This document shows positions 49,059-61,800 of a DNA stretch of 64,000 nucleotides, in pieces. The position numbers and the translations under genes were made by a program. Numbering within the stretch: position 1 is the first letter of the stretch; each line of letters begins with the position of its first letter. The notes beneath the pieces are model-generated. The model searched no databases and was not told the DNA's origin. It saw nothing but the letters and a program-made list of their open reading frames with translations. Origin of the DNA: Formicarius rufipectus. Its lineage: Eukaryota; Chordata; Aves; Passeriformes; Formicariidae. The stretch is taken from assembly GCA_013399695.1 (NCBI GenBank), contig VXAU01000760.1, forward strand, positions 4,085,610 to 4,149,609, given 5' to 3'.

Positions 49059-52000
49059 CATTGACCTAAAACATTGCAAGTAGAATCCCATTAAAAAAGT
49101 TACAAGGAAGTGTTCCAACTTACATGCAAAATATTTTTTTTTTTTAACAAAAGATTTATTAATTCCAATTAATGTAAGTTTGAAGTGTACATGTCACAGT
49201 CTAATCCAAAGCTAATAATAATATTTCAAAATCTTCAAGTTCTGCCATGAATACTCTGAGTTATGGTGGGATCAGAATTAGACCAGGAAGGAGTACAGTC
49301 CAAATATTGTTATTAAAAAATGAAATAATCCCAAATAATCTGCTACTGAAATTTTCAAAACTGAATAAACAAATTAGTTAAGGTACTGAAGTAAGATGAT
49401 CTTGAATTCCTAAAATTTAGCTGTTTTAAAGCCTGTAGGGTGCTACAGTCTCTACAGGAACACCAAGTTCTACACAGTCTGTGTGTCTGTCCACCCTTAC
49501 AAATACTGATCCCACTGAACAAACCAGATTTATAATTTTTTAGACATTTCAAAAATAATATATTTTTTTTTACTTTTGTTGCATGAACAAGTAACCAGAC
49601 AAAAAAAAAATTCAAGCCTAGGTAAGTGTTTTAGCTGATAAAAAATGCACAGCATCAGCTCACATGGGATTACACACAAGACAGAGTACCCTTACAAAGT
49701 TCAGCAAGAGGAACAGCAACAGCATCCTCATTTTCTTTGGCATCAACATCAATCAACCACAAGACACAACTTCACCTAAAGTAAGACTTCATTAGTTCAA
49801 GTGCTAATGGCATTTCTTGATTTACCAGCCCAAGGCTTCAGACATTTTCTAGATGAGATACAGCAAAACAGACACACGCTTCTTGCAAAAACAAGAGGGG
49901 GGATTGAATAATAGAATGAGTTATGCACAAAACCAAGCAGCCAAACCATCACTGCATGAAATCCTGAAAAACTCAGGACACATGACAACTGGCTACTCCC
50001 ACAGCTTTTGGTGCATACAAGGCTGTGAAAACATGATATTAAACACGTCTGTAAGGTATCTAGGAGATGTGATACAACCAGCAGTTCACTGATGTCACAT
50101 TTCCAAATCAAGTATGAAAATACCAATTAAAATTTGGGGAGTTTGAGAAGAAGTAGTTGTTACAATTTCAAGACACAACACATCAGAAAGGAGGAATTTT
50201 GCCAGCTGAGGCATTTGACCATCAATAAAACAGCAAACGCTTATGCACCGGGTCAGACAGATGAGCATCAGCTGGGTCTTCCAGGCCTTTCAAACAACCA
50301 ACATTCCTGCACTTCAGCCAGTACTATGAACAACACAGTAAATCACAGCTACGTGGTCTGCTGATTCTTCATTTATTTCTCATACTTATACATTCCATCA
50401 GATCCAGAGTTAAAACGTTTTCTAGTTGGAGGAATACTGAAAGAAAGACTAAAAAAAAACCAGAGGCCACATGAATGCATTCTCCACTAGGCACTCTGGT
50501 TTGCTGTGTTGGACAGTGTTACTGCCCATTTGTACATTAATATATATATCAAAATATACTTGATTTTCATCATTTGGGCTCAGGATTAGAATTCGAAAAC
50601 ACAGCTACATTTTTATATGGTTACTGAGAGTTACATCAGGAACTAAATACACTTAATTAATGCACTTAGACTGTGCAGAACGGACACCCAAAGAGAATCG
50701 ATGAAAAGGGATGCCTGTGTGAACTGTCAGCCTTCAGCTCTCTTGTTACAGCAGACAAGGACTCACAACCTTCCTTACCGGATTAGGAACCTCACAGATT
50801 TCTGGTCACAGGTGATTTTTAATTTTAAGACAAGGTTGGAGGCATCTTTACCTCGTAACAAAGCACTTGCCCGCACATGCAGAGCAATGCCCAAAGTTTC
50901 CAATCAACATTCACTTCCTAATCCCTGAAGAACTTATCATTTTACCACAAAAAGTAATTGGATTAAATATTTGAACAACGTTGGGATAGAGATAAAAGCC
51001 CAAAATGTCTCTGCTCCTCCTTGTTTAAACACCATCACTCCCTCAGGTTGGCACTCATCCATTGCCACGCTGTCCACCTCTGTGAAGGCACTTTAACTGC
51101 AAGGCTGTATCTCACATTTTATGACAGGCTGAGCGAGCTCAGCTCCTTCATGGCAGCTCACACACAGTAACTTGTTGAGGTATGAAAACAGCGGCCTGTG
51201 CCTGAACCTTGAGGATAAGTCAACCTTCAGATGCATAAAATAGGTCATTATATTCAGTGCTGAGAGGCAGTGCTTCTTTTAGTCTCATCTGAAATAGCAG
51301 TTTTGCCCAGTCAGTAGAACCACCTTTTTGGGGTAATTATTTTAAAAACAAATTTATCTTGTGGTCCAAAAGACCTTCTACAGTTGGTACCAAAATAAAC
51401 TGGATTATCATTTTTCCCATGTCATCCAGTAACAACTGCTCAGGGGTTTACCTTGCTAGCTCATGCCAACACATTTTTTTCTAATGTGATTATTTTCTTT
51501 TAATTTCAACTAATTGATCAGTCTCACAACTTCTGGTTATATACACAGACTTTCAATTTCTTCAGTGCAGAGGACTGTTCTTCCTGGCAGGACAATTCAG
51601 AAAGCAAACTACCTTTGAAATTTCTACATCTAGGGATATAAAACTTTGGAGTGCAGCCAACCTCTCTGGAAGACTTGTATGCAACCTCTGGCCCCTTGAA
51701 GCAAGTTGCAGGGAGCCTGCCACTACAAACAGGGGAATTACCTCTCAAAGTGTTTACTACTTCTTTTCTGTCACATCACAGACATCAAGCAGAAAAATAC
51801 TAGAAATTCAGAAGCTGTTTCATTCACCTTATTACCATTCACTGTCCCTTTTTGATGTGGAGAGAGTGTACCACAGATGTGGGTTTACCTTGGATTTATA
51901 CACTGATACAGTGATATTACCTCCTTTTTCCTCTGGTCCTTTCATCACAGTAATCAAAATATTAAACCCAACTTTTACAATGATTCTCATTTGCTTTGTC

Positions 52001-55000
52001 ACTCTATGTCATTTCCTATCTATATGACACATGACTCTTTCCTCACTCTATTCAAGGACAAAACTGATTGTCTTTACAGCCTTAGACACAGACCCTCTGA
52101 GGGTCTCTATGTCACCATTCCCCAGCACAGATGTTCCATACACAGTGGTCATCCCCCACAGGAATCATGAGGACAAGGAATTCCAGATCTGACCACACTC
52201 GTGCTGGGAACCTTTCTGTGGAACACAAAGGCAAAACAGCAGAATTCTGTCTGCTGCAGATCAGTCCTGCTGCCTTTCCTCAATCACAGTCCTACAGGCA
52301 GGCTTGCATTATTAATAGTGTTCTGTTTGGTTTTTTTATAAGAATTCATGGAAACTTGCAAAAATTTTTCTTCTTCTACTGTGCCAAACATCAGGGCTTT
52401 TGAAAGGTACTCTCCTATATCAATTTTTGATATAATGGATGGCAAGACACATCAGAGTGTCTGAGAGCACTCCAGAGGTAAGGAGAAGTGTTTATCGGTA
52501 TTATTTTCCTCCAGATTATCATGTTTGCAAGGGCCAAAGCACTTATGTCCTTTTGAAACAGATACAAGATTTCAAGGGAATATTTCCTGCTACTATAAAA
52601 GAAATCTAGGCTATTCTGGGGTCATCACCCAGCACGTCACTCCACATCACAGGCATTAGTGAGCCACTTGCACACTGACACCCACGGTGCTCAGCTCTGA
52701 CACCAGTGTTAGTCACCAGATTAAAAAGGCTACTTGCCCCAAGGTAACTCTATTGAAAGATGGTGGCTGAGGAAACATTTGAAGAGGCAGCCAAACACTG
52801 AGTCTACAAATAGCAGAACAGGACAGTACATTTTGCACAATAGTGTATCTCTGGGGATCCATCCAACATGACATAAAATTCAATTTGTACATTCACGTAT
52901 TTACCTCACAGGATGAAACAGCTCCTTTTCACAAGTGTCAGTTTTTTAGATTGGAAATTACATATACACATCATGCATTAGCATTTTGTCCTTGACCTTG
53001 AGCAAATATGTTCATACTTAAACTTTTTTTAAAATATAGGAAAAATATGAGGGGGAAATGTAACAGTTTTAAACCACTGCTACGGGCATGCCTTGCAGGG
53101 AGCTTCTGGTGATGGACAAAACAATGGCTCATTAAATCCCTGCTGTGCCACATCCTACATATCTTATTCTGTCAGGTCACTTGATATTTTAAGACAATAC
53201 ACAACTGCCATTCCCTCTGAGGAGGGAAAGTGCAAAGGAGTAGATTCTTAATGCTGTATTTGCAAAATAGTAAAACACAACGCATTCTCACTGCACAATA
53301 AATTTTGTCATTAGTCCTCCTTCTCTTACTGTCAGTTGGTTCAAAAAATGTTATAATTAAGTAATTAAAAGGATAACCAAAATATGGAGAGTAAAAAGAA
53401 AAGTCAAGAAAATTATTCTCTCTTCATTTGTCTTGCTTCTGGTTTGCTTCTTTATATACTGGAGACCTTACAGGGTTACAATATTCCTTCAAGATTCCAC
53501 TGAAAGTCAAAAAAACCTCAAAAACCATGATGTGATTAGCTATTAATCCTGGCAAACCTCTTCCCTTTAATTTATGTGCCTTTTGCATTATGGAAATTAT
53601 TCTTTAATTAAAGACTGAATTAAATTTATTTTTTTTAATCTAAAAGAAAAGTTCTTTTATCAAATAATTTCTTATTTAACGTAGAAGGTGGGAAACTGAA
53701 ATAGATTAGGAAATAAATGCTGGCAGAGAGAGTCTAGAGCTGGAACAAAAAGAGCTAAGAGAAGTTGACCAGGACAGAAATAAACATATTTTGACAGTAC
53801 AGGAGAAAGAAGTATTAATTAATCAAAACATCTAGTTACAGAATCAGTCTGCTTTTCTAATATTTTCATGGGTTCAGGATTGTTTTCTCATTTACAAGAA
53901 TAGGTGAAACAGATGAAGAAAGATGTGCTACAATTTTTAGCCCCTCAAAAACAGATCAGTATTGCAAGGACAGAACACAAGTATTTTACACAAGAATATG
54001 AAAACATTTAAAAAGTAAGTCAGCTATACTTGCTAGACTTGGTGCTGTATCTTTAACCTAAAATCCCCCACTACAATGAGTTCCTGAAACATTCAGCTGC
54101 AAAATACTTAGAATACTAAAGCACTGCTTTCTGACATGATAACCTAAAAAGAGGAAGAAATGTTGACATTCTGATGTCTTAAAGCCAAAAATTGTATTTA
54201 TGCATGTATATCATATCATATTACTTTTATTTACCAGGTAAATATGCAGGAGGAATATAAAAATCCATATATTGCAGGGCACAAAGTAGAAAGAATTTTT
54301 AGAATTACTGAGATCTACATTTTGGAACAGAAACAATCAGATAATGGTGATCTAGTCCTATCTCTCTCCTGTTGTGGAAAAATCAGGCTGTTTCTCACCT
54401 TCCAAAAAACTTTCTTATGAAATTCTTCATACCACTACTGCTTCTTAATCAAATTCTCTGTAAGTTCTCTGTAAATGTTGAAATATAATAAAATATAATT
54501 GGAGCATCATGATGGGAAATCCACTCCAATTACATCCTTAAGGACTGTAGATTTCTATGTCCTCCTGTTTTTATCTCCTTTTTTATCCAGTTGATGACCA
54601 AACTTACCTTGGAACTGGGCCTCCAATGAGCAATGGACATTTGTGCATATTTGCATCCTTGAGTAAAGAGGTATCAGTTGCCAAGTCAATTTGAGATTCA
54701 GAATTAGAGAATCAGTAAATATCCTAGGAAATCTTGTTACCTGCCTGACAGGTATTAGGAATTAATTAGGAATTAATCTGTCAATGACTCTGAGACCTTC
54801 CACACAGTTGAGATGGATATTCAAAAACATGCCGAACTTCTCAACAAATCCTGGGTTTCTGAAGCATTTGCTTTGCTGGCTCCAGTTTCACTATTGTTTC
54901 TCTGGGTTCACATCCTTAACACACATTCACAGGCACCATCAACATCCCTTTAATCTCCCATTTGGAGATACCACCATCCAAATACCCATGCACTTGTTTC

Positions 55001-55009
55001 AGGGGAAAC

Positions 55010-55052
55010 TCTCATAGTGGGTCCCTTCCAGCTCAGAATACCCTGTGACATA
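55010..55052 (+). mobile_element. CR1 LINE tail remnant
   Basis: AGTGGGTCCCTTCCAGCTCA followed by GAATACCCTGTGAC matches only the last 35-40 bases of a CR1 3' end. The rest is missing or too diverged to recognise. It is in intron 1, antisense to DNER. Confidence 0.65.
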
Positions 55053-55595
55053 TCCTCAAAGGTGATTTCATTGTGGACTTCCTTAGCTCATGGTTGACCT
55101 CTGGCAGTGAAGTCAGTTAACACTCAGACACTGAGATTTCGCACACGCGCCTTCTTTACTTGGTGAAAATGAAAAAAGAAGTGCAGTTGGTGGAAAACCA
55201 CCAATATGTGAACAAAATCCCTTTTCCACTGTGCAGGCTACACTAAGATACTCAGGTTACAAATCAGTCCAAAAATCTTTCTTACTACTTAGGCCTGTAA
55301 CATCCACCCTCCACTCCAAAAATTCCTGGAAAAAAAATCCATCCCTCCTTTACAACCTTAGGATCTGCTTTGCTTGTTTACTGAATCCATACAATTTCCC
55401 CTTTCTGCTGAAATGATCTGCTGCTTGATTACAAGCTCATCTGGAGGGATCAATATCTCTTGGCAGTAAACAGTTCATTATCCTAAAGTTTCTGCACTTG
55501 ATTCAGACAAACCCCAGTCAATTTTTGATAATCCTTCATCGTATGCATCCTCTATCATATCAATACCTCCAAATACACACTGAAATGAAAAGGGA

Positions 55596-55606
55596 GGGGG
55601 GGGGGG
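55596..55606. repeat. G11 homopolymer
   Basis: Eleven consecutive G followed directly by an A run, in intron 1. Confidence 0.9.
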
Positions 55607-55769
55607 AAAAAAAGGCAAATTATCTTTTATGATCTCAAAAGACAAACAGCCACACATTTACACATTAAATCTTCATGGTCTTAGTCCCTGAAAGAAATAA
55701 GTCTCAATTTGTGAAATAGTACTGAAATCATGTTTGAAGCCAAAAAGATGGAGAGATACAGTACATAAA

Positions 55770-55810
55770 AAGTTTCCCTTATTCTTATGGAATAAGTTTC
55801 CCTTATTCTT
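55770..55810. repeat. 17-bp direct repeat, period 24
   Basis: AAGTTTCCCTTATTCTT occurs at 55770-55786 and again at 55794-55810 with no change, separated by seven bases. This is a recent local duplication. Confidence 0.9.
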
Positions 55811-58800
55811 CCCTGCCAAATCACTCATTTCCTTTGACAGCAACAACCAAAAAGATTAAATTCCCAAGTAAATCAGATAAAAAAATTTGCTCATTGTGCT
55901 CACTGCTTTCAGTAAGACTGAATTCTGCTTCACTGTCTGCTTTTGCCATACCAGGGGGAACAAAGGGACTGACCACTAGAAATCCTAACAATGCATGCAG
56001 TAAAATGGACTGTTCCAAGCAGTGTCAACATCTGCACAAATAATCAGCCAGAACCTATGTATTTAAAACACAGGTACGCATAAAATAGAAACAAATTACA
56101 AACTTAGTTATACTCTAAGATGGCCTTTCTCCAGTGGCTTCACTTCTATTTATTTTAAGTTCAAAAAACAGCGAACCAGGAATGAAATACTGCCCATGAC
56201 AATTTTACTGGAATTTAGTGACTTTCAGGTACACTCAGTGTAAATGCCAGTCCAGTTCTGGCAGCCACACTGGTCCTCAACAGATTCAGAGGGAAAAGAG
56301 AATCCTGCAAGCCAGGGAAGATTTAATGGATCTTACCGGTCTTGTAGTTGAATACTGAATTTGGAAACAGTAAGAGACTGAAAGGTTAAGATAAAAGCAG
56401 GTGGCTCGTGAACAAGCTTTGTCACATTGCTTTGCCAATATATTTCCAGCTTGATTTGTCACATTTCTGTTACTTTCCCATTACCCATTACTTGAACAGA
56501 CTGCATATTTGATGAAGACATTCTGGAATAATTTCTTGCACACAAAAATGTCAAGTAAGAACAAAATAATGAGTAATTTCATTTTAATTTATGACCTCAA
56601 ATAGGACTTGAATCGTGATAAAAAGGAGAGGAACAACCTTTAGATTGAATTATGACCTCCTTGGATTGTGATTTTAGTCTTATGTGCAACACAGTCAGCG
56701 TTATTTATGTCTGAAATGCAACTAAAAAAATTTGGGTATATTCACTGAACAACTAATCACAGAAACCTCCCTGCACAAGCCAGTAGAATGACAGCAAGAA
56801 ATGCCTGGAACCCCTTGCTGTGGTAACTAGCACATAAAAAAATAAAACCATTTACTACAACAAACATGTACAGAGATCTGCCAGGTAAATATTTGGAAGC
56901 TGCAAGGCTGGTATTACAAGCAGATTGAAGCATGGCACTATCCCATCCTAAATTTCTTTAGGGTGCATTCCTTCTGCCTACACTTCAATTGCAAAGACAG
57001 AAAAATAAAAGCAAAGCAAAGCAATGCTGTTTTTAGATGACAAACCATCTGGTAAAATGCCTACAATAATTACTCTGTTTCCTTTAAAATAACTTTCCAT
57101 ATGTTGGTAACCAGCCGTATTTTCTTGTCCCAGAACACAATCAGCTTGGAACCAAAAATGCACTCTAGAATGCTGAAATTAGGCTTATATTCAAAATTTA
57201 GGATATACTCTACTGCAACTGTACTTTTCTTTTATTTAAAGAAAATTATGCCTGCTTATTCAGTATGGCTCTTCCTCACTGACCCTTATTAGATTTCAAA
57301 TTGCAATGATCTTGCAAAACAAAGCACAATCATATTGGGGTTGGATTCGTTCTTTTTCCTTTCTTTTTTCTTGTTTTTTCTTGTTTTTTTTTTTTTTTTT
57401 TCCAGTAAAAGCCACCACATCTGTTTCACCTATTTATCTGCTCATTATAGAACTATCTCCAAAAATAAATTTATCTTTTTATCTCCATCCCAGTAGACAC
57501 ATTTTGTATCCTCATCAGTCTTCCTATGGCCAAGATTTACTACCTCAGATCAGTAAATGCAGCGCACTGAACATTTTCTACACTAATTTTATAAATCCCT
57601 GTTCTGCTCCCAAAGAACACTTCAACCTTTTCTTCTTGTAATTTTTATTTCTCATAAAGAGCTCTTGCCAAAAAATGCATATGTTACATCTGATTACACC
57701 CCACAAACTATGTAATTTATCCTCTGAATGTTTCTATTAGATATAATTATTAGCTTGTCTGCGTTTTCCAGCTTTATCAAACTCACCTAGTAAAACGTGT
57801 TAATTTTGTTTACAAAGCCCATCCGACTAGTATCAAATATTTTTAAATGGAAGGAAAATTGAACTAAAGTTGCTAGTTAAGAACTATAAAAACCAATGAA
57901 GCCCTGAGACAGAATAAACTATTAATTGACAAAGCAAGTGGGAAGATACTTAATGATGTGACAAGCAAGCAGAGGTTATGCTCTTTGAGAAATACTGACA
58001 CCCTACAAATCAGCAATGCATGACACCTCTGTTGTTAACATACATGCACAACTAGATGACAAAAATTCTCTTGATTTAACATCAAGATTTTTCTCTGTAA
58101 TTTGTCAGAATATGACAAGTTCCACTGCACAGCAGCTGGCAGGACAGAAATGACCTAACAATGCAAATACTCCAGGGACTGGGGAAAGAAATCCTGGTTC
58201 TCTAAATACAATACCAGTCTCCCAAAGCTGATATGAAAAAGTCAACACACCTGGTAAATCACAGAAATTTAAAATATATCTGTTTGCACACTATTTAATA
58301 CTGCAAGTTCTCTGATCTCTGCAGTGAAAAACCAAACCAAACAGGACATCACTCTGAATTTTTCTCACAATCGATATTTACCCCCAGGCCAAAAGCCAAA
58401 CACCAGATAGCGTGCACGGGCATCGTGAAATTGCATTAGGGATGGAAAAGTTAGGAGTAAATAAACTGAAAGACAACAATTAAGGTTGCTTTTAAAAAGC
58501 ATTTGAGAGGAAGAGCAAAATTTGAAAGCTAAACATTTAAAATAAAAATTACTTGTATAAATACAGAATATATGAACAGCTTAGTTAGAATCAAAAAGGC
58601 TGAACTTTCTACCAAATAAAAATGTTTCACAGATCACTTTGTTCAGGGCTTAGTACTGTTACCTGCCTTAAAAATAGCAAGCATTTTCAAAAATGCATCA
58701 GAAATTTTCCTTGTTTTGTTATTTTTATAGCAACATATTTTAGTCTCCATTCTGACAGAAGCACCCTTCTGATGATTTCCAAAGTAATAACACAGTAGAC

Positions 58801-61800
58801 GGCAAGGTGAGGGGGCGTGTAAGGAAGGAGGAGGGCTAAATTAGAGAAAAATAGTCTCTGCAAGATCCATGGTGCAATAGCCCCTCTTTTATATACTATA
58901 AAATAATTCTATGTACATGGCATTCAAAAAAGATCCCTTCAGCCTGAGACTTAGAAATAGGCCACATTCATGTGATTTAGTGTCAGTCCATCCTATAAGA
59001 GCTCTCACAGACTTACAGTGGAAATCTGCTAAACTGGTTTAGAAATGTGGCTTTATCTTTCTTCAAGAAAAGGGGAGGAAAGAGTGGTGAATCACACAAA
59101 TGTCAGATATGGTCTCACTGCTAGTCCAGGGGCAAGAGTGGTTGAGACTTATCTTCAGGGTGAGACATTTCTGTCTTACACTTGCCCTTTTATTGCTTCA
59201 GCTCCATCCACTGCTCCCTTTCTCACCTCATTGCATTCACCCTCCCTTCCCACCTCGATCAAAGGGGAGAATGTCACATTTCCCTGCTTGGTCAACTAAA
59301 CAGGAATTCACTCCTTTCACAAGCCTCTTATACCAACAGAATATATTACCATGTGTCTTGGGAATTAGAGAACATGTCACTCTGGAGCAAAAGCTTCTGT
59401 ACATCATTCTTGAGGCCAAAAATCTCCATTTCAGACCAGTTTCACTGCAGCCAACCACTGTGGTCCTGTTTCAGCCAATGACAAAAACCCTCCACTCTAA
59501 TCCTCCTCCTCCAACCCAAGCTAAATTCTTGCACTATGTCTTTGGGTATCTTTTGATGCACTTGCTAGATCTTCACTGTTACTGACAAAGAGTGACTGTG
59601 TACAACAACATCTAGGCACAATTTTAGTTTGGTCCTTGAAATGTGAAGCTTACATTTATCAATTTTCTTTTAAAGAAAATGCAGCCTAGGTTTTCTAAGC
59701 ATTCTTAGAGGTAACATGGAACAGTAGCAAATTCCACACTAGTTAAAAGAACTTTAGGCAAACAATAATAAATTTTAAAAAAATTATTTTTTGTCTATCT
59801 GTTCCCAGAAAGTATTCCAGTTTAAAATACTTTCAAATTTAATTTTTTTTTTACTCAGAGTCCCTGTATCTTTCAAGACACAGCAAATTATAGATTTTTT
59901 TAATATTTACTTCTTTATAAATAGAAGTAGATTTACATTTTTTTCCACTTACTGTCAAGATACGGTAACTTTTTGAGAAGGGTAAGCCAGAAGTCATACA
60001 TAGCTTTGGAGGTTACCACACATTCCTAAATGACAGGTATAAATAAAGCAAAGCAAAGACTTGATAGTGAGCCCCTGCATCCAATATTTACATCCAAAAC
60101 TTGGTATTTATCTGCACACATCCCCTTTGTTTCCTTTGTTGAACTCCTGTACATTTTCCAGATCAGTTTGTTTTCAGTGAACGAAGACAAACAATTCGTT
60201 GTTTTATCAACATAAGCAGACATTTACCAAAATTCCCCTCATTGTTGGTGCACAAACTGGTTATTACACCAGAATAAGTTTCTGGACTGTGTTCAAAATC
60301 TCTTTTTGTATTCATATAATGCTAAAACATAGTTTAATCCAAGTCTGACTTGGCCTTTTAGTGCTACCATCAATACTTACTTTACTAATGATCTGCTGAA
60401 TTTGATTTGTATCTTCTGTTAAGCAGATAATCATAATTTTGGAATTTCTCAAAGGTCAAAGAAAATTATACAAATTAATGATACTAATCCACCTGCTAGC
60501 CAAAAATCTCTTGGTTGTACAGAGACTTTTCATACACTGCAGGGTATCCTTGGCTGTTAAACACTGCATCTCTACTTAGACAAGAAGATGCTTAAAATGA
60601 GTGAGTGGTGTTCTGGACAGTGATCACCCCTGCAAAAATGATAAATATTCACTAACTTTTGTTTTACCAGGATTCTATGAAAAAACCTGGCATGCACAGT
60701 GAATCTCTGCATTTTAAAGTGCTTGAATCTTTGAGCCTCACAAAATGCCTTTCATCCAGAAATGAAAGGCCCTAAAGTATGTCTTACAAGGTAATTGAGG
60801 CTTTGCTAATCAAACTTCTGGATTAAAAGTTTTACCCAATTAGCTCCCTGTTAAAATATATTGTTCCTAAATTTTCACATTTTCCTTTCAATTGCTTCCT
60901 GTTATCTGATTTCTGTTCTTGGGTCCTTCTGGTGACCTATATAAAATGACAAAGTCTCATTATCAGAATTCTCCAGCACCCAGATCTGGCTCTAATTGAT
61001 GGACTGAAGCCACAGCTGTAGCAAGAGCCTGTAGATTTTAAGTCAAGCAGGAAGGTGTTCCTTTGCAATAAGACAGAAATGGGCTGTCCTCACCAGGGCT
61101 TTGAAAGCAGGGGTTGGTAAAAATGTGAAGTTCTATTATATAAAAATAAAGAGGATTTAGGAAAAAAATCTCAACTTGATACTTTTATCCCTCTAACCTC
61201 TTTCTGCCCACACAAATGTGGAAAAATCACTTAAAGGCTAGTCATTCAGGAGCATCATTCCTCACAGATTTCATGAGTTTACAAAGGAGGAACCAAAAAA
61301 AAAAAAAATAAAAATTAACTCCTGTTGACATTGTTTGTGAGTACATGGAGGGATAATTCATACACCAAATAAAAATTAATGAGTAAGTCTAATCATGGAA
61401 AATCCACAGAATTCCTAGAATTCTAGAAAGGACATACATAGATACCATCTAAAAAATAACTAATGAACTATCCTAGATGACCACATCACATATCCTGTAA
61501 CAAGATGTTATATTCTAGTGGGTCAGCACTGGTCAGCAGAACAAACAAAGCCCAACACAAAATAAACTCGGTCTCAGAGCACAAAAAGCCACTGTGAGCA
61601 TTACCCTTGCCCTATAAACTGAAAGCAGAGAGGGAAGACAATAGTTCAGCCATCCTCCCTCATCCTCTTGAAATCTGGAGGACCCTTGAGACCTGCATTG
61701 TGCAGGAATTACTTTCCTGGATGCATCAAACATGTTGATCTTCAAGTGTTTATGATGCCACAAGCACCCAATCTTGCTGCCTACATTTTATCTCCTTCGT

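Noticed and set aside
59045..59585. Longest open frame in the window (161 codons, plus strand) with two overlapping open frames
   Set aside because: Three frames are open at once because the stretch is pyrimidine-rich. The translation has no recognisable domain, no conserved motif and no gene context.
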